NCBI GenBank assembly: GCA_900771325.1 | Contig: CAAGNN010000156.1 | Location: 1 to 19,363, forward strand | Source of the DNA: Kiritimatiellia bacterium | GTDB lineage: Bacteria; Verrucomicrobiota; Kiritimatiellia; RFP12; DVOR01 | Length of the DNA stretch: 19,363 nucleotides | Direction of reading: 5' to 3' | Part shown: positions 8,101 to 14,216 of the stretch, one piece after another | Position numbering within the stretch: position 1 is the first letter of the stretch | Layout: every line of letters begins with the position of its first letter | The notes under the pieces: model-generated | What the model was told of the DNA's origin: nothing | The model's input: the letters and a program-made list of their open reading frames with translations, nothing else | Databases searched by the model: none | Position numbers and translations under genes: made by a program

Positions 8101-8690
8101 AGGAGCGCCACGCCTTCTATCAGGCCCAGGCCGACGACCTGACGCGCTCGCGCGATGAGCTGATGGCCCTCATCAAGACCATCAACGACACCTCCGGCAA
8201 GCGCTTCCGCGATACCTTCAACCGCGCCAACGCCAACTTCGAGCAGATGTTCAAGCGCCTCTTCCACGGCGGCGAGGCCAAGCTCGTCCTCCTGGATAAC
8301 ACCGAGGACCCCCTCGAGTGCGGCATCGACATCATCGCGCGGCCCCCAGGCAAGCGGCCGCAGACCATCTCGCTACTCTCCGGCGGCGAGCGCACGATGA
8401 CCGCCGTCTCGCTCCTCTTCGCCATCTTCCTCATCAAGCCCGCCCCCTTCTGTCTGCTCGACGAGCTCGACGCCGCCCTCGATGACTCCAACATCGGCCG
8501 CTTCGTCGAGGCGCTCAAGGACTTCCTCGTCCACTCCCAGTTCCTTATCATCACCCACAACCAGCACACCATCGCCGGGTCGGACATCGTCTATGGCGTG
8601 ACGATGCCGGAGAAAGGGGTCTCCAAGACGCTCTCGATGCGCTTTGGGGCCTCCCCCACCCCGCAGGAGGTCCCCGATGGCCAAGTCTGA
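5127..8690 (+). CDS. smc: Chromosome segregation ATPase SMC
   Basis: The 1187-residue protein has full SMC architecture. The start is set by the family-typical MYLKALEIQGFKSFADKT; an ATG at 5109 in the same frame falls on the -10 element and is unlikely to be transcribed. The N-terminal ATPase half holds Walker A GPNGCGKS (31-38) and the family segment MAQGQIDAILSSRPEDRR. Two long coiled-coil arms flank a hinge at about residues 505-650. The C-terminal half carries the signature LSGGER (about 1083) and Walker B FCLLDELDAALDD (about 1108), followed by FLIITHNQHT. Dimeric SMC with ScpA/ScpB loads on DNA and compacts and separates sister chromosomes; scpA and scpB are not in this window. The hinge region is markedly G-rich on the coding strand, while the 3' end is C-rich. 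The gene overlaps the next by 14 nt. Confidence 0.97.
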   Translation: MYLKALEIQGFKSFADKTRLTFEPGMIAIVGPNGCGKSNVSDAIRWVLGEQRPSALRCGKMQDLIFNGTDTRKPLGMVEVTLHFADCEAALGTAYSEVSITRRADRSGTNTYFLNKTPCRLKDIQRLFMGTGVGTTSYSVMAQGQIDAILSSRPEDRRAVFEEAAGVTKFKADRKEALRKIAQTEENLTRLTDILRELKRQSTLLQRQAEKAERARTLRTELRGLDLFLSKKRARALEAAIAEAGMAVAQAAERILSIQDEAEAGARAIASANERIHAGEERIARLMEQAAASSARHARALEIIQTNEARVEEYRRWAEGLEREAAAAREQIEKAQADPEAGPDLAQFDDEREALQALLEDAQADYDDQRQTLEATRRALQQAREALAQCDRQQLLWQQRLSKVEADREAQLLRRERLAAEAAEAKRLLAERQEAKAAAEGEVQAHRETAEEAREAVITLDEDRSFVADDRAQTQARQEERRRQKAALEAQRELLLKPAPGEAPDGALRVLAPDNPFGVAPGEVLGLLAEALEIAPEARRAAEAALAPWSRALVVRSGEVARRLLARAQTLCPEAALQLLVAEAEAGAALPGSLAEAVQAKPGFEEVCARLLGAMGVVEDLEAVPTVWPEGVRAFVTRQGEIVWRAGDGERLAAGNAADPVARKVVCDEIAERVAALEEEMAAEEATLAEAQARLEAMTAKLRDTQRVLEKAQRQADQAAGALAAATRDERQAAARAQEAERALAEVEADQTHESDEREAARQGLAQLAEVRAARTQESAEATERLTALEGAYETASARLSEARFKMAGFNQKCEHLLAQQRDREARLRELEQTVAQRERSIQSCTENIARLQRESEQLVASLASLDEETQALQGQIESARQERQALAEMRERLEQETAAARKTLLEAQEAKTKAEVAMAEGRERHAALMTRLTNDYGTQPETLQAEPCAEWPEGEAPDDAWLEARMADIREELERLGPVNLLAIDEYKQLEERHAFYQAQADDLTRSRDELMALIKTINDTSGKRFRDTFNRANANFEQMFKRLFHGGEAKLVLLDNTEDPLECGIDIIARPPGKRPQTISLLSGGERTMTAVSLLFAIFLIKPAPFCLLDELDAALDDSNIGRFVEALKDFLVHSQFLIITHNQHTIAGSDIVYGVTMPEKGVSKTLSMRFGASPTPQEVPDGQV
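8665..8670 (+). promoter_or_regulatory. Ribosome binding site inside smc for the HAD-like gene
   Basis: AGGAGG lies 6 nt before the ATG at 8677, within the last codons of smc. It fixes the start of the downstream gene and indicates coupled expression. Confidence 0.7.
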
Positions 8691-9354
8691 TTCGCACCCG
8701 CCGGCACGCGCGCTGGTCGTCGAGCTCGATCCGCTCCTGCTCGATGGCTTCGCCCTCTCGGCCGAGACGCTCGATGAGCGCCTGAGGAAGTATGGTCTGG
8801 CTGCGGGCGATCCCTACCGCTTTGTCCGCCAGATCTACGGCAAGCCCTTGGGCGAGGCGCTCGCAGCCCTGTTGCCGCCGTCGCTCGACCAGGCCCACGT
8901 GGAGCGGCGCCTGGCAGCCACCTACAGCGCCCTCTTGCAGCAGCGAGCCCAACAGGTCCAGGCCACCATCCGCGCAATGTTTCGCCCGCTGGCCGCCGCC
9001 GGGGTGCGCGTGGCCGTGGTCACGCGGTTGCGCCCGGATATTGTTGCCGAGCTCGCGGCCGGATTGCCCGGCGAGGTCTTGCCGCTCTTTGACCCCTCGC
9101 CGCTAGCCGTCGGCCTTGCGCCAGAGACGCTGCAGGCGGCGGTGGTGGCCCTGGCCGTGCCGATCCGCGACTGCCGTGCGTTGGTGGCTTGCGGCGTGAG
9201 CGTGCGATCGGCCGTGCGCATCGGCTTGCGCTCGGCCATTGTGCCCAGCGAGATGGTTGCATTTGAGAACTGCGCCGGGGCCGATTGGATGGCCGAGCGG
9301 CTCGACCGCGCCTTCCTCCGCCGCCTGAAGGCCTATCTTGGCGCGGGGACCTAA
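8677..9354 (+). CDS. HAD-superfamily-like protein with degenerate active site
   Basis: This 225-residue soluble protein overlaps smc by 14 nt. Its layout resembles a small HAD phosphatase of the phosphoglycolate phosphatase type: ALVVELDPLLLDGF (12-25) aligns with the motif I strand and loop of the fold, a helical cap-like insert follows, then GVRVAVVTRLRPD (109-121) resembles motif II with T116, and ALVACGVSVRSAVRIGL resembles motif IV. The first aspartate of motif I, the nucleophile, is replaced by E16; the usual glycine-threonine pair after the second aspartate is replaced by P-L; and the GDxxxD acidic pair of motif IV is missing. If the alignment is right, this is a non-catalytic HAD protein, perhaps a binding or regulatory partner. 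The family assignment is from pattern alone and could be wrong. Confidence 0.6.
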   Translation: MAKSDSHPPARALVVELDPLLLDGFALSAETLDERLRKYGLAAGDPYRFVRQIYGKPLGEALAALLPPSLDQAHVERRLAATYSALLQQRAQQVQATIRAMFRPLAAAGVRVAVVTRLRPDIVAELAAGLPGEVLPLFDPSPLAVGLAPETLQAAVVALAVPIRDCRALVACGVSVRSAVRIGLRSAIVPSEMVAFENCAGADWMAERLDRAFLRRLKAYLGAGT

Positions 9355-9374
9355 ACGCGCACGCGCCCGACTTT

Positions 9375-9383
9375 TGATACACT
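9375..9383 (+). promoter_or_regulatory. Extended -10 promoter for the nfu-tsaE-nadA operon
   Basis: TG-A-TACACT is followed by a leader of about 19 nt that contains the ribosome binding site AAAGGAAG (9393-9400), 8 nt before the ATG at 9409. It lies in the short gap after the HAD-like gene. Confidence 0.55.
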
Positions 9384-9408
9384 ATTGCCCCGAAAGGAAG
9401 ACTGTACT

Positions 9409-9639
9409 ATGACCGAACTCAATGATCGTATTCGCGCCAAACTCGAAGAACTCCGCGGGATGTTGCAGGCCGACGGCGGCGACCTGGAGGTCGTCAGCAT
9501 CGAAGGCAAGGTCGTCAACCTGCGTCTGCGCGGGGCTTGCGGCTGCTGCCCGCACGCGATGATGACCCTCAAGAGTGGTATCGAGCGCGTCCTGCGCGAA
9601 GAAATCGACCCCGAGTTGACCGTCGAGCGCGTGATGTAA
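9409..9639 (+). CDS. nfu: Nfu-type Fe-S cluster carrier (NifU C-terminal domain)
   Basis: This 76-residue protein is a stand-alone NifU C-terminal domain. It has the family helix LRGMLQADGGDLEVVSI, a short beta sheet, and the cluster-binding CxxC at C44-C47 in RGACGCCPHAMMTLK. The extra cysteine C46 inside the motif is less common. Pairs of such proteins hold a [4Fe-4S] cluster between two CxxC motifs and pass it to target enzymes in the cytoplasm. The ATG at 9409 is chosen for its ribosome binding site. It is the first gene of a probable operon with tsaE (1-nt gap) and nadA, whose product needs a [4Fe-4S] cluster, so NadA is a natural candidate client. Confidence 0.9.
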   Translation: MTELNDRIRAKLEELRGMLQADGGDLEVVSIEGKVVNLRLRGACGCCPHAMMTLKSGIERVLREEIDPELTVERVM

Positions 9640-9640
9640 G

Positions 9641-10078
9641 ATGGTGTTCCCGGCGCGCGAGCTCAAGACCTTGGGCGACACGGCGGCCCTGGCCGCCAGT
9701 CTAGTGCCCTTGCTCACGCCCGGGAAGGCCCTCCTTCTGGAAGGGGACCTCGGGGCCGGCAAGACCACCTTCGTCCAAGCCCTCGCCAAGTGCTTTGGCG
9801 TGGCGCGAATGGTGACGAGCCCCACCTTCACCCTAGCCAACGAATATCCCCTCCCGCAAGGCGGCAAGCTGGTCCACTACGACCTTTACCGCCTGGCAAC
9901 GCCCGAAGGCGTCTACGACCTTGGGCTGGAAGACGCGCTTGAAGCCGGCGCGCGGCTGCTCATCGAGTGGCCCGAGCGCGCCCGGCGCGTCCTCGATCGC
10001 GAACTTCACCATCCCCTTTGCCTCCGCCTGACGCACACCCCACAGGGCACGCGCCTGGCGGAAGTGTTGCAGCTGTAA
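9641..10078 (+). CDS. tsaE: tRNA threonylcarbamoyladenosine biosynthesis ATPase TsaE
   Basis: The 145-residue protein has family-typical length and motifs: P-loop GDLGAGKTT (35-43), the switch-like SPTFTLANEY, HYDLYRL, and IEWPER near the C-terminus. TsaE works with TsaB and TsaD in the t6A modification of ANN-decoding tRNAs and is required for complex turnover. Its ATG lies one base after the nfu stop codon and has no strong ribosome binding site, so its translation is probably coupled to nfu. tsaB and tsaD are not in this window. Confidence 0.93.
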   Translation: MVFPARELKTLGDTAALAASLVPLLTPGKALLLEGDLGAGKTTFVQALAKCFGVARMVTSPTFTLANEYPLPQGGKLVHYDLYRLATPEGVYDLGLEDALEAGARLLIEWPERARRVLDRELHHPLCLRLTHTPQGTRLAEVLQL

Positions 10079-10083
10079 ACCGG

Positions 10084-10090
10084 AAAGGAG
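10084..10090 (+). promoter_or_regulatory. Ribosome binding site of nadA
   Basis: AAAGGAG lies 6 nt before the ATG at 10097, in the 18-nt gap after tsaE. No separate promoter is seen, so nadA is probably transcribed from the nfu promoter. Confidence 0.75.
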
Positions 10091-10096
10091 CGCGCT

Positions 10097-11131
10097 ATGA
10101 TCACCGATGAGATCCGTCAGTGCCGAGAAGCCTGGGGCGATCGGCTGCTCATTCTAGGGCATCACTACCAATGCTCGGAGATTGTCGCCTGTTGCGATGC
10201 CGTTGGCGACTCCCTGGAGCTCTCGCGTCTGGCCGCGGAGTCCAAGGCCGAGCGCATCGTCTTCTGCGGCGTGCGCTTTATGGCCGAGACGGCCGACATT
10301 CTCTCCCGCGCCGAGGATGGCCGCAGCTGCGGCCGTAGCGTGTGGTTGCCCGACCCGGCGGCCGGCTGCCCGATGGCCGATATGGCCACCGAGCCCGCCC
10401 TCGAGGCCGCCTGGCAAGCCCTCTCCGAGGTCGCCGGCGAGCCCTTGGTGCCGGTGGTCTACGTCAACTCTTCGGCCGAGGTCAAGGCCTTCTGCGGGCG
10501 CCACGGCGGCTCAGCCTGCACCTCCGGGAACGGGCGGCGCGTGGTCAAGCACTTCCTCGACCAAGGTAAGCGCCTCTTCTTCGCCCCAGATCAGCACCTG
10601 TGCACCAACATCCTGCGTGAGCTCGGCTACCCGCCCTCGGCCGTCGGCATTTGGCGGCGGGGGCTGGAGCTCGGCGGCCTAACGGCAGGTCAAATCCGGA
10701 CCGCGCGCCTCATCGCCTGGGATGGCTGCTGCCCCATCCACGCCGGCTACACCATCCAGGATGTCTCCACCGCCCGGGCACAACACCCCGGCGCGCGGCT
10801 GGTCATCCACCCCGAGGCGCCCTCCCCCGTTGCCGCGCTCGCCGACCAGACCGGCTCGACCCGCGCCATCATCGATGCCGTCCGGCGCAGTGACGAGGGC
10901 GAGACCTTCCTCGTCGGCACCGAGCAGCACCTCGTCGAGCGCCTGGCACGCGACTTCCCCGGCAAGGCCATCCACCCCCTGCGCCCCATCGTCTGCGGCG
11001 ATATGGACCGCACCTCGCCCGAGCAGCTCCTTGAACTCCTCACCACCTGGCCCGAGGAGTGCCTGGTCCGGGTGCCCGACGCGATTGTCCCCGATGCCCG
11101 CACCTGCGTTGAGCGGATGCTCGCGCTCTAA
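10097..11131 (+). CDS. nadA: Quinolinate synthase NadA
   Basis: The 344-residue enzyme condenses iminoaspartate with dihydroxyacetone phosphate to quinolinate in de novo NAD synthesis. Family features are the N-terminal LILGHHYQ (18-24) and VGDSLELSRLA, and three cysteines at the positions expected for the [4Fe-4S] cluster: C91 (AGCPMADM), C211 or C212 (WDGCCPIHAGY), and C300 (VCGDMDRTSPEQLLELL). Substrate-binding segments VYVNSSAEVKA, CTSGN, VIHPEAPSPV and GSTRAII are present. The doubled cysteine and CPIHAGY are a variant of the more usual CxVHxxF. NadB and NadC are not in the window, and the source of iminoaspartate is unseen. The oxygen-sensitive cluster makes the upstream Fe-S carrier gene a sensible partner. 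A strong hairpin terminator follows. Confidence 0.95.
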   Translation: MITDEIRQCREAWGDRLLILGHHYQCSEIVACCDAVGDSLELSRLAAESKAERIVFCGVRFMAETADILSRAEDGRSCGRSVWLPDPAAGCPMADMATEPALEAAWQALSEVAGEPLVPVVYVNSSAEVKAFCGRHGGSACTSGNGRRVVKHFLDQGKRLFFAPDQHLCTNILRELGYPPSAVGIWRRGLELGGLTAGQIRTARLIAWDGCCPIHAGYTIQDVSTARAQHPGARLVIHPEAPSPVAALADQTGSTRAIIDAVRRSDEGETFLVGTEQHLVERLARDFPGKAIHPLRPIVCGDMDRTSPEQLLELLTTWPEECLVRVPDAIVPDARTCVERMLAL

Positions 11132-11159
11132 GGGAAGCGAACCGGCTAGATACAAGAAC

Positions 11160-11188
11160 GGGGCGGCCACTGGCCGCCCCGCTTTATT
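11160..11188 (+). terminator. Terminator of the nfu-tsaE-nadA operon
   Basis: GGGGCGGCC (11160-11168), loop ACT, GGCCGCCCC (11172-11180), followed by GCTTTATT. It lies 29 nt after the nadA stop. Because the next gene is convergent, the same hairpin may also stop minus-strand transcripts, although the tail on that side (GTTCTTGT) is less T-rich. Confidence 0.8.
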
Positions 11189-11203
11189 GCGCTGGTGTTG
11201 GGC

Positions 11204-11665
11204 TCACTCCCAGTGGCCCGGCACCCAGACACGCGTGGCTTCGCGCCCATCCGGCATCCGCGTGACGCGCCAGTAGCCCTCGACCCAGGTGCGCGGCGTG
11301 CCGACCTGAGGCTGGACAACAGGCTCTTGCACCACGACCGGCTGCTGAATGACCACCGGCTGTTGGACAACCGGCTGCTGAACCACAATGGTGCGCTCTT
11401 CGCGCACAACCGGCTCGGGCGTCACCAGCGGCAGCGAGATGCCAATCGCGCCATAGCGCCCAACGCGCGTGCCGATGCCCAGCGTGGCACCACTGGGACT
11501 GAAGTTGAGTCCCCAGCCCCACGAAGGTGCCTTCCGGTGACTACCGTGATGAACCTGCGGCGGAGGCGGCGGAGGCGCGGGACGATGCCCGTTCGGCTTC
11601 GGTCGCGCTTCAAGCGAAGCCACCACGCAGAGGGTGAGAAACGACGCTAATAAGACTCTCTTCAT
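11204..11665 (-). CDS. Small secreted proline/valine-rich protein with two WxxGxW motifs
   Basis: The product has 153 residues. MKRVLLASFLTLCVVASLEA is a clear signal peptide, with likely cleavage near residue 20, so it should be exported to the periplasm or beyond. A proline run (29-36) and a GWGLNFSPSGATLGIG beta-like stretch follow. Residues 94-120 contain an irregular VVxQP repeat (VVQQP, VVQQP, VVIQQP, VVVQEP, VVQPQ). The C-terminus holds WVEGYW (127-132) and WVPGHW (147-152), two copies of the WxxGxW pattern known from YXWGXW-type envelope proteins of unknown function. The start at 11665 is supported by AAAGGAG 7 nt upstream; the frame is open further upstream, but that part overlaps the promoter. 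It is convergent with nadA and transcribed alone. Confidence 0.85.
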   Translation of the reverse strand: MKRVLLASFLTLCVVASLEARPKPNGHRPAPPPPPPQVHHGSHRKAPSWGWGLNFSPSGATLGIGTRVGRYGAIGISLPLVTPEPVVREERTIVVQQPVVQQPVVIQQPVVVQEPVVQPQVGTPRTWVEGYWRVTRMPDGREATRVWVPGHWE

Positions 11666-11672
11666 AGCATTA

Positions 11673-11679
11673 CTCCTTT
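11673..11679 (-). promoter_or_regulatory. Ribosome binding site of the WxxGxW protein
   Basis: Read on the minus strand, AAAGGAG lies 7 nt before the ATG at 11665. It decides this start over the longer open frame upstream. Confidence 0.75.
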
Positions 11680-11692
11680 CGTTTACGCCCAT

Positions 11693-11701
11693 AGGATAAC
11701 A
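11693..11701 (-). promoter_or_regulatory. Extended -10 promoter of the WxxGxW protein
   Basis: Minus-strand TG-T-TATCCT, with TTGATT about 18 bp upstream as a possible -35. The leader would be roughly 20 nt and carries the ribosome binding site. Confidence 0.5.
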
Positions 11702-11776
11702 CGCCTGAACGGGGCGAATCAAGCAATAAACATACCTGAAGGAATGTCTGCGTACAACTGTAGGCACCCTCCCCCA

Positions 11777-11807
11777 CCCCCGCCGCTCCGCTATGCGCGG
11801 GCGGGGG
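11777..11807 (-). terminator. GC-rich hairpin just after the batB-batC stop
   Basis: CCCCCGCC (11777-11784) pairs perfectly with GGCGGGGG (11800-11807), with a possible inner CGC/GCG stem. It begins 1 bp beyond the stop codon of the fusion gene. No T-run follows on the minus strand, so intrinsic termination is doubtful. The rest of the gap to the next gene holds only that gene's promoter and leader. Confidence 0.4.
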
Positions 11808-11808
11808 C

Positions 11809-14214
11809 TTACCAGTCTCGGGTGGATTGGGGGGTGGCGGCGCGGCGGAGGCGTTGCTTCTCGCGCTCGTGCTCGCGGTTGCGGTCATCCGCCTTTTGGA
11901 GGAGGGCCTGGAGGTCCTCCTGCTTGGCCTTCTCTTGCTGCTGCTGAGCCTGGTCTTGCTGGGGTTGCTGCTCCTGGGGCGGTGGCTCCTGGTCCGAGGG
12001 CTGGGGGGCGGACTGCTGCTGTTGCTGCGGCTGCTGTTGGGGCTGTTGCTGCGGCTGGGACTGCGGAGAATTAGGGTTCTTGGGCAGGTGCTCGCGGATG
12101 AGCAGGAGCTTCTCCATCACCTCGCGCTTGGCCTCGGGCTTCACCGGCGGGGCGAGGAGGGGGACAATCGCGTCGGCCGTGCGGGCGATGAGGTCGCGGT
12201 CGGCCTCGGTGAAGGACACGTCATTGGTGCTGGCGGCCTGCTGCTGGAGCTGCTCCTCGGCCCACTGAGGGAAGAGGAGGCGGAACTGCTGGGTGAGGGC
12301 CAAGACCTCGGCCTCATCCTCGCGCGCGGGCTGATAGGGCGAGAGGGAGGTGAGCGCATTGGTCTGCACGGCAATGGCCTCGGCATTGAGGGCGGGCGGA
12401 TCGGCAAAGGTCTTCCAGAGGTCGTAGACAAAGGGCTCGCCCGCAATCAGCGCCTGGGCGTCGCCGCGGACCTCCTCGTACTGCGCGGCAGCCCCATCGA
12501 GCGCCTGACGGGCCTCGGTGGCGCGGCGCTCAAGCTCCAAGCGCAGCGTCTCGTTGGTGACCGCCTGGGGGAGCGCCTCGAGAATGGGGAACCAACGGTC
12601 GGCCTGGGCGCGGACATCGCGCGCCAGTTGCTCGGCCTGGGCCAGACGCGCCGCCGGCTCGCGCAAGGTAAAGACCTCCGGGGCCGCCTTGGCCAGCGCG
12701 CGCTGCTGCACCAAGAGCGCGGGGATTTGCTGGCCGAGCGACTGCCCTTGCGCGGCCGCCAACGCCTGCTCGCGCCGCGCCGCAAAGCGCACCTCCTCCA
12801 ACCCAGCCAGCGCGCGGGAGAGGTTGCGCCGGGCCACCTCCGTACGCTCGGCCTGCAAGGCGCGGGTGAAGGCGGCGGCCGCCTCCTCGCGCAGCGCCAG
12901 ACGCCCCACCGCATTCGTGGCCGCCTCGGCCTGCGCCAAGAGCAAGGTCCCCTCCAAGGTCGAGGCTCGTGCGGTAAAGTCGCGATCCTCCACCGCCAGG
13001 CGCACGCGCGCAAGGGCATTGGTGACGTTCCCCGCCTGATGGAGCGCCAGCGCTTCGTTGTAGGCATAGTGGGCCTGCTGGGCGCTCTCGGCCCCCTCGC
13101 GGGCCTTGGCATAGGCGGCCGCAGCCTCGGCGTAGCGGCCCTGACGGTAGGCGCGCTGCCCCTCGCGGGCCGGCTCCTGCGCCCAGAGCGAGCCCCCTGT
13201 CAGCCCCGCCAACAGGAGCACCCCGGCCGCCACGCGCCGCGCGCCGCCCAAACGCCCGGCCGACAGCGCCCCGGCCACCAGAAAGGCCAGGACCGCCGCC
13301 ACGGCGAAGGGGGCCGTGCGGTCGGTGTAGGCCGTCTCGATCCGCTCGCGCGCCTCCTGGTCGGCCAACCGCGCCAAGTGTCGGGCATAGACCGCACCCA
13401 GGGTGGTCTTGGCCGTGCCGGCGGTGGCCAGAGGAACGTAGCGCCCGCCGCTGAGCTCGGCAATGCGCTCGAGCGTCCGCTCGGTCAGGCGGCTCTCCAC
13501 GGGCTTGCCCTCGTGCTGGACCACCCCGCTACCATCGGGGATGACCGCGCCCCGGGGCGAGCCGATGCCGACGGTGAAGATGGGCACGCCCGCCTCGCCG
13601 GCGGTCTTGGCCAAAGCCTCGGCGCGGCCGGCCAAGTCCTCGCCGTCGCTGATGAGGACGATGGCGTTGTGGGCGCTCTGGGCCTGCTCGAAGGCGGCCA
13701 GGGACTTGGCGATGGCATCGGCCAGGTCGGTCTCGCCGGGCGGCGCGCTCTCGGGCGAGAGGCTCTCGATGGCCTGGCGGAGGAAGGCGTGGTCGGAGGT
13801 CATCGGGCAGAGCAGCGCGCCCTTGCCGCGAAAGGCGAGAACGCCGGCGCGGTCGCCCTCCAGCGCGTCGATGAGGTCAATTAGGTCGGCCTTCGCGCGG
13901 CCCAGGCGGTTGGGGCGGACATCCTCGGCGAGCATCGAGCGCGAGACGTCGACCGCGAGCATCACGTTGCGCGTTCGCACCACCTGCTCCTCGGCCGAGC
14001 GCCCCCAGCGCGGTCCGGCCAAGGCCACAACGGCCAGGAACGCGCCCAGGAGCAGGGCGGCGTTCTGCCACGCAGCCCCCGGAGGCAACCCGGCGGCGTG
14101 ACGCGAGAGCGCATTCATTTGGCGGGCGCGGCGGAGCTGCCACCAGGCCATTACCCCCCACGCCAAGAGCACCCCCGGCAGGGCCAACAAGCACAACGGA
14201 GCGGAAAAGAGCAT
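11809..14214 (-). CDS. batB: BatB-BatC fusion: VWA membrane protein with TPR and glutamine-rich tail
   Basis: The protein has 801 residues. Membrane segments lie at about 5-25 and 51-68, then a von Willebrand A domain (about 82-290) with intact MIDAS D89-V-S91-R-S93 and VLISDGED, as in BatB. Two more membrane segments follow (302-320 and 327-345); the last ends like a signal sequence, GGSLWAQEP. The rest should be periplasmic: TPR-like helices (about 350-470, e.g. GQRAYRQGRYAEAAAAYAKA), further helical repeats to about 705, a Q/P-rich linker (718-764) and a charged helix ending RDW. In Bacteroides BatB and BatC are separate; here the TPR part is fused. The ATG has AAAGGTG 7 nt upstream (14222-14228), inside the end of the batD gene, from which it is separated by only 2 nt, so the two are surely one operon. 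Confidence 0.88.
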   Translation of the reverse strand: MLFSAPLCLLALPGVLLAWGVMAWWQLRRARQMNALSRHAAGLPPGAAWQNAALLLGAFLAVVALAGPRWGRSAEEQVVRTRNVMLAVDVSRSMLAEDVRPNRLGRAKADLIDLIDALEGDRAGVLAFRGKGALLCPMTSDHAFLRQAIESLSPESAPPGETDLADAIAKSLAAFEQAQSAHNAIVLISDGEDLAGRAEALAKTAGEAGVPIFTVGIGSPRGAVIPDGSGVVQHEGKPVESRLTERTLERIAELSGGRYVPLATAGTAKTTLGAVYARHLARLADQEARERIETAYTDRTAPFAVAAVLAFLVAGALSAGRLGGARRVAAGVLLLAGLTGGSLWAQEPAREGQRAYRQGRYAEAAAAYAKAREGAESAQQAHYAYNEALALHQAGNVTNALARVRLAVEDRDFTARASTLEGTLLLAQAEAATNAVGRLALREEAAAAFTRALQAERTEVARRNLSRALAGLEEVRFAARREQALAAAQGQSLGQQIPALLVQQRALAKAAPEVFTLREPAARLAQAEQLARDVRAQADRWFPILEALPQAVTNETLRLELERRATEARQALDGAAAQYEEVRGDAQALIAGEPFVYDLWKTFADPPALNAEAIAVQTNALTSLSPYQPAREDEAEVLALTQQFRLLFPQWAEEQLQQQAASTNDVSFTEADRDLIARTADAIVPLLAPPVKPEAKREVMEKLLLIREHLPKNPNSPQSQPQQQPQQQPQQQQQSAPQPSDQEPPPQEQQPQQDQAQQQQEKAKQEDLQALLQKADDRNREHEREKQRLRRAATPQSTRDW

Positions 14215-14216
14215 CG

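Noticed and set aside
11827..13884. Long plus-strand open frame opposite batB
   Set aside because: Leucine/glycine/arginine-rich shadow of the clear BatB-BatC frame, without family motifs.
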